A DNA stretch of 6,057 nucleotides, taken from assembly GCA_905215795.1 (NCBI GenBank), contig CAJMRV010000104.1:1-6057 (forward strand), written 5' to 3'. A program made the translations under genes and the position numbers. The notes beneath the pieces were generated by a model. It searched no databases, was not told the origin of the DNA, and worked only from the letters and a program-made list of their open reading frames with translations. Origin of the DNA: an uncultured bacterium. GTDB lineage: Bacteria > Pseudomonadota > Gammaproteobacteria > Burkholderiales > Burkholderiaceae_F. This document shows, one piece after another, positions 1 to 6,057 of this stretch. Each line of letters begins with the position of its first letter. Within the stretch, counting starts at the first letter, position 1.

Positions 1-92
1 CCTTTGAAGTAACCTTCGAGCACTTTCGGACCCCGTTTCATCAGGGGATCCCGGCACTTGCCCTCCGTCACATGAAACCCGCTGAAAAACAT
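1..92 (-). CDS. Possible N-terminal fragment of a divergent gene (partial, unrecognised)
   Basis: Read on the minus strand from an ATG at 92-90, the frame is open to the left edge of the window (30 full codons) and starts MFFSGFHVTEGKCRDPL. An internal ATG at codon 18 (MKRGPKVLEGYF) is an alternative start. About two thirds of third codon positions are G or C, lower than in the certain genes here but above the competing plus-strand frame, which ends at 115. A GC-rich GGGCGGG lies just before the ATG but is a poor ribosome-binding site. I do not recognise the protein, and the fragment is too short to assign. If real, it would be divergent from the cysteine-rich gene at 386, with a 293-base shared intergenic region. 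A chance open frame in GC-rich DNA is the main alternative. Confidence 0.27.
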   Translation of the reverse strand, partial: MFFSGFHVTEGKCRDPLMKRGPKVLEGYFK

Positions 93-385
93 GGATTTCC
101 CGCCCGACCGGAGTGATAATGAAGGTGTGGGGAGGCTCCCCGTGAGGGCGGCGACCCCGCGATTGAGACCGACACGGACGGGGACCGGAGACGACATGGA
201 CCGGCCCCCGGCCGGAAACATCAAACCACGACGCCGGGGCCCTCGGCCCGGTCCCGGCATCCCCGGGTCCCGGGCGTGAGCCGCACGGGCGGGGAGACGT
301 TCCCGAGGCCCCGGGCGGCGGTCGGCAAGACCGCGGCCACGCCCGCGCACGACGGAACCTTCGGCCGGAAGGAGAGAGACCCGCA
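93..385. other. GC-rich intergenic region, no gene seen
   Basis: No frame on either strand here shows a convincing start, ribosome-binding site or protein-like composition; the short open frames are Pro/Arg/Gly-rich, as expected of non-coding GC-rich DNA. It contains small GC hairpins, for example GGGGA/TCCCC at 129-141 and a 6-bp CCGGCC/GGCCGG stem near 200-215. A GATAAT box at 115-120 could be a plus-strand -10 element, but no good -35 is placed upstream. It would give the cysteine-rich gene a leader of about 260 bases. Confidence 0.5.
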
Positions 386-997
386 ATGGAAGAAAAAGCC
401 GGACAATGCGGATGCTGCGGCATCATCGAATGGTTCAAGAGGCTCCTCAGGGGGTGCCGCCCCTGCTTCATGAGGGACGCCGAGGTCGACGAGAAGGCCT
501 GCCGCGCAAAGACAGGCAATTCAGAGGCCCCCGACGAACACGCGGGCTGCCCGTGCTGCCACCCGGTCGACCCCGCCTCGGACCCCGTCGTCACGGGCGA
601 GCTGAGGGGCTCCGGGATGGACGACGGCCTCACCGCGCTCTTTGAATCGCTCGACACGAACCTGACCGTGCTCGACGCGGTGCTCACCGTGCCCGAGGCG
701 AACCACGACAACCGGAAGGCAGCCGCACGCGCCCTCACGACCGAGGTGTTCCGGGGGCTCTCCGAGGCGGACCTCGCCAAACCCCTCGTGAAGACGGCCT
801 GGGACGACGCCGACTATGAGAACGACCGGCGCTTCTGCGGGTACTTGAAGAACAAGGACACCGTGGGCGAGGTGGTCGAGACGCTCGTCGCCCAGATCGA
901 GAAGCAGAAGGACGCCGCCGAGCGCGACGCACCGATCCGCAACCTCGACTACATCGCCTTCATGATCCGCGAGGTGAAGAAGTCGCTCCTGGTGTGA
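386..997 (+). CDS. Cysteine-rich hypothetical protein with two CxCC motifs
   Basis: This 203-residue protein matches no family I recognise. The start is supported by AAGGAG at 369-374, 11 bases before the ATG. The N-terminal part (residues 1-59) holds nine of the ten cysteines: CGCC at 8-11, CRPC at 24-27, Cys39, and CPCC followed by His at 55-59. The last cysteine is Cys151. Between the first clusters lies a basic, aromatic helix-like stretch (IIEWFKRLLRG, 13-23). Residues 75-203 look entirely helical, charged and soluble, ending in a Lys-rich amphipathic segment. There is no signal peptide or membrane span, so a cytoplasmic location is inferred, where clustered cysteines most often hold zinc or an iron-sulfur cluster or act in thiol chemistry. 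That role is inference only. Coding is credible from the G/C-rich third positions, the ribosome-binding site and the terminator that follows. It appears to be a single-gene transcription unit. Confidence 0.8.
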   Translation: MEEKAGQCGCCGIIEWFKRLLRGCRPCFMRDAEVDEKACRAKTGNSEAPDEHAGCPCCHPVDPASDPVVTGELRGSGMDDGLTALFESLDTNLTVLDAVLTVPEANHDNRKAAARALTTEVFRGLSEADLAKPLVKTAWDDADYENDRRFCGYLKNKDTVGEVVETLVAQIEKQKDAAERDAPIRNLDYIAFMIREVKKSLLV

Positions 998-1051
998 TCA
1001 AGGAACGGACTTCATCCGCACATCCACGACGCATTGGTTGATTGAAAACGA

Positions 1052-1087
1052 GGGCGGCGGGTTCCCGATGAGGGACCCCCGCCCTTT
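1052..1087 (+). terminator. Probable intrinsic terminator after the cysteine-rich gene
   Basis: GGGCGG-C-GGGT-T-CCC pairs with GGGA-CCC-CCGCCC around a GATGA loop, giving 13 pairs with two single-base bulges. It is followed by TTT and then CTG. An A-rich stretch (GAAAAC) precedes it. It lies 54 bases past the stop codon of the cysteine-rich gene. The U-tract is short, so termination may be incomplete; a second hairpin follows at 1128. Confidence 0.6.
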
Positions 1088-1127
1088 CTGCCGTCCCGAC
1101 CGACGGGAGGGCGATGCGCCCCCTTTC

Positions 1128-1160
1128 CCGAGCCTTTTGAAACCGCAAGGCTCGGATTTT
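1128..1160 (+). terminator. Second hairpin with short U-tract (tandem terminator)
   Basis: CCGAGCCTT (1128-1136) pairs perfectly with AAGGCTCGG (1147-1155) across a ten-base loop, followed by ATTTT. It lies 130 bases past the stop of the cysteine-rich gene and could back up the first terminator. Confidence 0.5.
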
Positions 1161-1189
1161 CCAAAGGCCTTTTGAAGGAGGAAGGGGAA

Positions 1190-1240
1190 ATGAAGGCCGC
1201 TTTTCCGGGCCATTTCCCATCCCGAACGAAGACCATTTGA
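1190..1240 (+). CDS. Possible 16-residue small ORF
   Basis: ATG at 1190 opens MKAAFPGHFPSRTKTI and stops at TGA 1238-1240. The only strong evidence is the ribosome-binding site: AAGGAGG at 1175-1181, eight bases before the ATG, is the best Shine-Dalgarno match in the window. There is no recognisable product, no promoter just upstream, and it sits after two terminators. It could be a small protein, a leader peptide or chance in a purine-rich stretch. Confidence 0.22.
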   Translation: MKAAFPGHFPSRTKTI

Positions 1241-1339
1241 AAACCGCCTCCTCCCCCGCGGCCGTAGGCGTGAAGAGAAAACCGAAGGCCTTTTCAAAGA
1301 AAATTCTTATAGGGGAAACCACCTAGACGAAAAAAGCGT

Positions 1340-1345
1340 TACAAT
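1340..1345 (+). promoter_or_regulatory. Candidate -10 box for the EamA transporter gene
   Basis: TACAAT matches the sigma-70 -10 consensus at five of six positions and is preceded by an A-rich stretch (GAAAAAAG at 1329-1336). No good -35 hexamer is found 16-18 bases upstream. Transcription would begin near 1352, about 100 bases before the ATG at 1452, so the hairpin at 1355-1385 and the terminator at 1391-1414 would both lie inside the leader RNA. Confidence 0.4.
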
Positions 1346-1354
1346 AGCCCGACC

Positions 1355-1385
1355 TTGCGCCCCGTGACGACCTCCCGGGGCGTAA
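1355..1385 (+). promoter_or_regulatory. Leader hairpin upstream of the attenuator-like terminator
   Basis: TTGCGCCCCG (1355-1364) pairs with CGGGGCGTAA (1376-1385), ten pairs including one G-U, around an 11-base loop containing TGACGACC. It ends five bases before the terminator stem. It could be a sensor or stabilising domain of a leader or the 5' hairpin of a small RNA. I could not match it to a known riboswitch class. Confidence 0.4.
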
Positions 1386-1390
1386 TCGCA

Positions 1391-1414
1391 GGGACGTTCG
1401 CGTCCCCTTTTTTT
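1391..1414 (+). terminator. Textbook intrinsic terminator inside the EamA leader
   Basis: GGGACG (1391-1396) and CGTCCC (1401-1406) form a perfect six-pair stem capped by TTCG, followed after one C by seven consecutive T (1408-1414). This is the clearest Rho-independent terminator in the window. It ends 37 bases before the EamA ATG and points in the same direction. With the candidate -10 box at 1340 it would give either an attenuated leader or a short RNA of roughly 60 bases. No convincing -10/-35 pair is seen between it and the ATG. Confidence 0.85.
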
Positions 1415-1451
1415 CACCCTGAATTTCCATACTGAACATAGGTTTTTCGTC

Positions 1452-2540
1452 ATGGCCATCAACCGTATCGTCGACCAGGCGATGTTGAATTCGAGCGCGA
1501 AGAGCGCCGGTAGTTGTTGTTCGGCGAAGGCCCCCGTGCAAAAGGGCGGCTCTTCGCGCCGTCCCCTTGATGCGTTCGCGATCATCCTCGCCATCGGGAG
1601 CTGCTTCATCTGGGCCCTCCAGCAGGTCGCCATCAAGGGCACCGCACTCGAGGTGGACCCCCTCCTGCAGGTCGTCATCCGCACGGTGATCGCCCTCATC
1701 CTCCTCTGGGCCGCCCAGAAGTTCTTCATCAAGGAGGAGTGGAACAGCGCGGTGAAGTGGTGGCACGGCATGTTGGTCGGCCTCTTCTACTTCGGCGAAT
1801 TCTTCTGCGTCTCGCAGGCCCTGCGCCTCGGGCCGAGCTCGCACGTGGCGGTGCTCCTCTACACGGCACCGATGTTCTCGGCCGTGGGCCTGGCGTTCGC
1901 GATCGCCGAGGAACGCATGAGCCTCATCCAGTGGACGGGCGTCTTCACCGCGTTCGGCGGCGTCGCCTTCTCGATCCTCTACCCCGCGCTCGTCGACGGG
2001 GCGGGCTCCCCGACGGACCCCGAGTGGCTCCTCGGTGACTTCTTCGGCATCATGGCCGGCCTCTCCTGGGGCCTCACCACGGTGATCATCCGCGTGACGC
2101 CGATGAGCAACGCCGCGCCCACGCAGATGCTCTTCTGGCAGCTCCTCGGAGGCCTCGTCTTCTTCACGATCATGCTCTTCGCGACGGGCCAGACCCACTT
2201 CGAGCCGAAGTTCTGGGGCTGGACGAACCTCGTCTTCCAGGGCGTCGTGGTGAGCTTCGCGAGCTACCTCACGTGGTGCTGGCTCCTGAGGAACTACCTT
2301 GCGAGCCGCCTCGGGGTGCTCTGCTTCCTGACCCCGATCTACGGCATCCTGCTGAGCGTCCTCATCCTCGGCGAACGCCTCCACGCGGCGTTCCTTCTGG
2401 GCGCCTCGCTCGTCTTCGTCGGCCTGATCTGCGTGCAGGCCTCCCAGATCAAGAGCTGGTGGAAGCACCGCCGCGCCGTCAGGGAGAAGCGCGAGGGCTA
2501 CCCCGACCTCAAGGACATCGAGCGCCACCTCGACAAGTAA
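1452..2540 (+). CDS. EamA/DMT-family transporter (ten-helix permease)
   Basis: This is a 362-residue inner-membrane permease of the drug/metabolite transporter superfamily, which moves small molecules such as amino acids, metabolites or drugs; the substrate cannot be told from sequence. Ten hydrophobic segments are visible at about 41-61, 72-88, 105-122, 130-151, 158-178, 193-213, 224-244, 256-276, 287-306 and 312-329, in two tandem EamA halves. Each half carries the hallmark pattern at its fourth helix: YTAPMFSAV...AEE (137-154) and FLTPIYGILL...LGER (292-309). A 37-residue hydrophilic N-terminal extension containing Cys22-Cys23 and a charged C-terminal tail (331-362) lie outside the core. 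The start at 1452 has only a weak ribosome-binding site (TAGG at 1439-1442). A later start (ATG 1482 or GTG near 1536) would shorten the extension, but neither has better signals. The leader carries an intrinsic terminator, suggesting attenuation. Confidence 0.93.
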   Translation: MAINRIVDQAMLNSSAKSAGSCCSAKAPVQKGGSSRRPLDAFAIILAIGSCFIWALQQVAIKGTALEVDPLLQVVIRTVIALILLWAAQKFFIKEEWNSAVKWWHGMLVGLFYFGEFFCVSQALRLGPSSHVAVLLYTAPMFSAVGLAFAIAEERMSLIQWTGVFTAFGGVAFSILYPALVDGAGSPTDPEWLLGDFFGIMAGLSWGLTTVIIRVTPMSNAAPTQMLFWQLLGGLVFFTIMLFATGQTHFEPKFWGWTNLVFQGVVVSFASYLTWCWLLRNYLASRLGVLCFLTPIYGILLSVLILGERLHAAFLLGASLVFVGLICVQASQIKSWWKHRRAVREKREGYPDLKDIERHLDK

Positions 2541-2559
2541 GTCGAAGGTCACGGACGAC

Positions 2560-2590
2560 GGAACCCCGGCCCCGCAAAGGCCGGGGTTCC
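2560..2590 (+). terminator. 12-bp perfect hairpin after the EamA gene
   Basis: GGAACCCCGGCC (2560-2571) pairs perfectly with GGCCGGGGTTCC (2579-2590) around a seven-base CCGCAAA loop, 19 bases past the EamA stop codon. No T-run follows (TGCACATGG). It is probably a weak or factor-assisted terminator, or a 3'-end stabilising stem. Confidence 0.6.
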
Positions 2591-2642
2591 TGCACATGGG
2601 GAGCTCGAAAGGAAGGACCGGGGAGACGGGGCGCTCCACGGC

Positions 2643-2648
2643 TATAAT
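2643..2648 (+). promoter_or_regulatory. TATAAT -10 box for the DUF4261 gene
   Basis: This is a perfect sigma-70 -10 hexamer, but the region 16-18 bases upstream has no recognisable -35. Transcription would begin near 2655, leaving a leader of about 100 bases before the ATG at 2758. That position also argues against an in-frame ATG at 2596, which lies upstream of the promoter. A 7-bp hairpin, CCCGTGC/GCACGGG with an ATG loop (2664-2680), would sit at the start of this leader. Confidence 0.5.
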
Positions 2649-2680
2649 GAATCCCACGGAAACCCCGTGCATGGCACGGG

Positions 2681-2740
2681 AACCCTCGAACCACGAAACA
2701 CCAAACACACCAATCACGAAACACAAAAGCGTCCCGAGTG
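2681..2740 (+). repeat. A/C-rich leader with repeated CACGAAACAC
   Basis: The leader of the DUF4261 gene is poor in G and T and repeats CACGAAACAC exactly at 2692-2701 and 2715-2724, with related ACACAC and CCAAACAC units between. It should be largely unstructured as RNA. It may enhance translation or bind a protein or small RNA; simple slippage-derived repeats are the plainer explanation. Confidence 0.45.
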
Positions 2741-2757
2741 ACGAAAGGAAGAGACCC

Positions 2758-3552
2758 ATGGCATCCCGCGTACGCCGCCGCGCCGCACGATCGCTTGCGA
2801 CCTACATCCTCACCGACGGAGAACCCTTCGACAAGGCGCGCTTCCTCGGGACGCTCGAATCCGTCTGGGGCGTCGCCCCGGAGGACCTCGAGGCGGACCT
2901 CCTCGACGTGCCCGAGGTGCCCCTCGTCTTCATGCTGGGGAAGATCCTCGTCGCGGTGATGTACGTCGCCTCCCCCCTGCCGGAGCACCTCGCCGAGGAG
3001 CTCGCCGAAACGGCCGACGATGAAAAGGGCGCCGCGAAGACCGCCCGCGAGCACAAGGGCTACGTGCTCATCAACGTCACCGGTCCCGTTCCCGTGAAGG
3101 CGCTCGCCCACGTCGCCTCCAAGGTGACCCACGCGGCGGCCTCGGAGCCCGGCGTGCTCGCCGTGATGCTCCCCTGGGCGTTCTTCCCGAAGGAGGACTA
3201 CCTCGCCCGCGTCGTCCCCGACGTGAACCGCGACGTGCTCCCGGTGCCCGCCTGGGTGACGGTGTCGCTCCGCTACGACGAGGAGGAGGCCGAACTCTAC
3301 ACGAACGGCATGGCCGCCTTCGGCCTCCCCGAACTTGAACTCACGGGGCTCCCCAAATCCAACGAACGCACCGCCGAGGCGATCGCACTCATGAATTCGC
3401 TCGCCGCCATGATCGTCCTCGAGACGCGCAGGATCCCGCTCTCCGAACCCGTCGACGTCGGTGGGGAGACGATCCGCCGGGTGGTCCTCACCAAGGGCCC
3501 CGGCCTCAACGTCGAGGGGACCTCCTACAAGATCGCGCCCGAATGGCGCTGA
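2758..3552 (+). CDS. DUF4261 domain-containing protein
   Basis: This 264-residue protein is soluble and probably cytoplasmic, and its family has no established function that I know of. The C-terminal third carries the signature of DUF4261: WVTVSLRY (166-173) followed by YTNGMAAFGLPELEL (181-195) and a helix with LMNSLAAMIV (211-220). The preceding part fits the usual partner region of such proteins: a strand ATYILTDGEPF (14-24), a helix ending ESVWGV (34-39), a hydrophobic strand VFMLGKILVAVMYV (57-70), then HKGYVLINVTG (99-109) and a helix before GVLAVMLPWAFFPKEDYL (132-149). I chose the ATG at 2758 because AAGGAA at 2745-2750 is seven bases upstream and a TATAAT box lies at 2643. An in-frame ATG at 2596 would add a low-complexity stretch not typical of the family. 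It is flanked by terminators on both sides, so it is probably monocistronic. Confidence 0.85.
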   Translation: MASRVRRRAARSLATYILTDGEPFDKARFLGTLESVWGVAPEDLEADLLDVPEVPLVFMLGKILVAVMYVASPLPEHLAEELAETADDEKGAAKTAREHKGYVLINVTGPVPVKALAHVASKVTHAAASEPGVLAVMLPWAFFPKEDYLARVVPDVNRDVLPVPAWVTVSLRYDEEEAELYTNGMAAFGLPELELTGLPKSNERTAEAIALMNSLAAMIVLETRRIPLSEPVDVGGETIRRVVLTKGPGLNVEGTSYKIAPEWR

Positions 3553-3585
3553 GGTGTTCAGGTGTTGAAGCGTTAAGGCGTTGAG
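3553..3585 (+). repeat. Short degenerate tandem repeats after the DUF4261 stop
   Basis: Immediately after the stop codon run units of 7-9 bases: GGTGTTCA, GGTGTTGAA, GCGTTAA, GGCGTTGAG. GCGTTAAG recurs at 3637-3644. The units are G/T-rich on this strand, opposite in composition to the A/C-rich leader before the same gene. No coding or structural role is apparent. Confidence 0.5.
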
Positions 3586-3651
3586 GAAGTCAAAACCAAC
3601 AAGGCATGAACCCACGCCCGCGCTGGAAAGCACGGAGCGTTAAGACACGAA

Positions 3652-3687
3652 GGGCCGCACTCCCACGACAGGAGGCGGCCCTCTTTT
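3652..3687 (+). terminator. Strong intrinsic terminator of the DUF4261 gene
   Basis: GGGCCGC (3652-3658) pairs with GCGGCCC (3675-3681) and, past a bulged A, CTCC (3660-3663) pairs with GGAG (3671-3674). The loop is CACGACA and TCTTTT follows (3682-3687). It lies 99 bases past the DUF4261 stop. In the minus direction the stem is followed by TTCGTGTCTT, so it may also act on transcripts from the BetT-type gene. Confidence 0.82.
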
Positions 3688-3705
3688 CGTTCATTGATAA
3701 GCAGA

Positions 3706-3757
3706 ACGCCCGCGCCTCCTGTCTGTTTGAAACAGGGGGACGCGGGCGTCTCCTTTC
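3706..3757. terminator. Second long hairpin between the convergent genes
   Basis: ACGCCCGCG (3706-3714) pairs with CGCGGGCGT (3741-3749); past a bulged A3740 the stem continues with CCTCCTGT (3715-3722) against ACAGGGGG (3732-3739), giving 17 pairs with one G-U, around a nine-base loop. The plus strand continues CTCCTTTCC, a weak U-tract; the minus strand continues TCTGCTTATC. It lies 84 bases past the BetT-type stop codon and is the most likely 3'-end structure for that gene, as well as a backup for the DUF4261 transcript. Confidence 0.6.
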
Positions 3758-3833
3758 CGTCGGGGCGGCTGCTCCATGTCACGAATGACAACACAGCGCC
3801 CGTCGGGAGGGGATGTCCTCAGGACCGTGAACG

Positions 3834-5831
<1,998 letters not shown>

Positions 5832-5842
5832 CAATCAATTTA

Positions 5843-5848
5843 CTCCTT
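5843..5848 (-). promoter_or_regulatory. Ribosome-binding site of the BetT-type gene
   Basis: AAGGAG on the minus strand stands 11 bases before the ATG at 5831-5829 and eight bases before an in-frame TTG at 5834-5832. The spacing is better for TTG, but ATG is normally preferred; the two proteins differ by one residue. Confidence 0.7.
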
Positions 5849-6057
5849 AGGTTGGGGATGCTCCGATCTGTCCGAAGGAACGCCCCGGGGCGCCTCCCCT
5901 TCCTTTCGAAAAGGGCGTGCCGGCATGGGGTGTTCCCGCCGGGGCCGGGGTCGGGCCGCCGGCATCGTGGATGTCCTCCACTGGCGGGCCGCCCTGCCGG
6001 GGGCGGACTGCGGGAGGAAACGCACGGACCGGGAACGGCCGGACGCACGGCGCCGCT
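5849..6057. other. GC-rich region upstream of the BetT-type gene, no gene seen
   Basis: No credible gene is seen; a minus-strand frame from 6048 overlaps the transporter start and is Pro/Arg-rich without start signals. The region holds a 12-base perfect palindrome CGCCCCGGGGCG (5881-5892), which would fall in the leader of the transporter mRNA, and a GTGGA/TCCAC hairpin (5967-5981) inside a larger imperfect GC-rich stem. I found no clear -10/-35 pair for the minus strand. Confidence 0.45.

Larger units (their letters stand above)
998..1451. other. 454-base spacer: terminators, short repeats, candidate leader
   Basis: No substantial gene is seen on either strand; the minus-strand frames through it are low-complexity and lack start signals. 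In order it holds two terminator hairpins (1052-1087 and 1128-1160), a possible 16-codon ORF (1190-1240), repeated CCTTTTGAA and AAGGCCTTTT motifs, a candidate -10 box (1340-1345), a 10-bp hairpin (1355-1385) and a strong terminator (1391-1414). Its right part is more A/T-rich than the rest of the window, as is usual for a promoter region. Confidence 0.6.

Noticed and set aside
1..115. Plus-strand frame open from the left edge to TGA at 113-115
   Set aside because: Only about half of its third positions are G or C, far below the true genes, and the tail matches nothing I recognise. The minus-strand frame is slightly better supported.
960..1322. Minus-strand frames of 74-120 codons in the spacer after the cysteine-rich gene
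   Set aside because: They run through terminator hairpins and repeats, have no recognisable protein character, and overlap one another in different frames.
1355..1406. Guanidine-II (mini-ykkC) riboswitch ahead of the transporter
   Set aside because: An ACGA occurs in the first loop, but neither hairpin presents an ACGR tetraloop closed by the expected stem, and the second loop is TTCG.
2596..2757. In-frame upstream ATG that would lengthen the DUF4261 protein to 318 residues
   Set aside because: The added residues are low-complexity, the ATG precedes the TATAAT box, and the ATG at 2758 has a well-spaced AAGGAA.
1323..2759. Minus-strand 478-codon open frame across the EamA gene
   Set aside because: It is antisense to a clear transporter, is rich in Glu/Asp/Arg/His repeats as expected of the reverse of a GC-rich gene, and has no ribosome-binding site or recognisable domain.
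2509..3633. Minus-strand 374-codon open frame across the DUF4261 gene
   Set aside because: It is the antisense shadow of a gene with a recognised domain and good start signals. Its own start lies in repetitive spacer DNA.

Overview
The window is about 6 kb of high-GC chromosomal-type DNA, and its true genes use mostly G or C at the third codon position. Gene density, the weak -35 boxes and the protein types suggest a Gram-negative proteobacterium. A gut-type betaproteobacterium such as Sutterellaceae is my guess from overall style; no marker gene here proves it. I see no mobile element, CRISPR array, tRNA or rRNA.

Layout, left to right. (1) Positions 1-385 hold no well-supported gene. A minus-strand reading frame leaving the left edge may be the start of a divergent gene. 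(2) 386-997 (+) encodes an unrecognised 203-residue protein with nine cysteines in its first 58 residues, including two CxCC motifs. Two hairpin terminators follow it. (3) 998-1451 is a 454-base spacer with short repeats, a possible 16-codon ORF behind a very good ribosome-binding site, a candidate -10 box, and then a textbook intrinsic terminator only 37 bases before the next gene. (4) 1452-2540 (+) is a ten-helix EamA/DMT-family membrane transporter, closed by a 12-bp perfect hairpin. (5) 2758-3552 (+) is a soluble protein with a C-terminal DUF4261-type domain. It has its own TATAAT box and a roughly 100-base A/C-rich leader. (6) 3553-3833 is a convergent spacer with two strong terminator hairpins. 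(7) 3834-5831 (-) is a BetT-type BCCT transporter with the long cytoplasmic C-terminal domain, running toward the other genes. (8) 5832-6057 is its very GC-rich upstream region, without a visible gene.

The genes do not look like one operon. Each plus-strand gene is followed by its own terminator, and the transporter at the right is convergent. The clearest function is uptake of a quaternary ammonium osmolyte (betaine, choline or similar) by the BCCT protein. The EamA protein moves an unknown small molecule. No choline-oxidising enzymes or bet regulator are in view.

The items most worth a second look are the terminator inside the probable leader of the EamA gene (attenuator or small RNA), the double-CxCC protein, the betaine-type GMGIG motif in a BetT-shaped carrier, and the 11-base complementarity that could make the two terminators at 3652-3749 fold in an alternative way.
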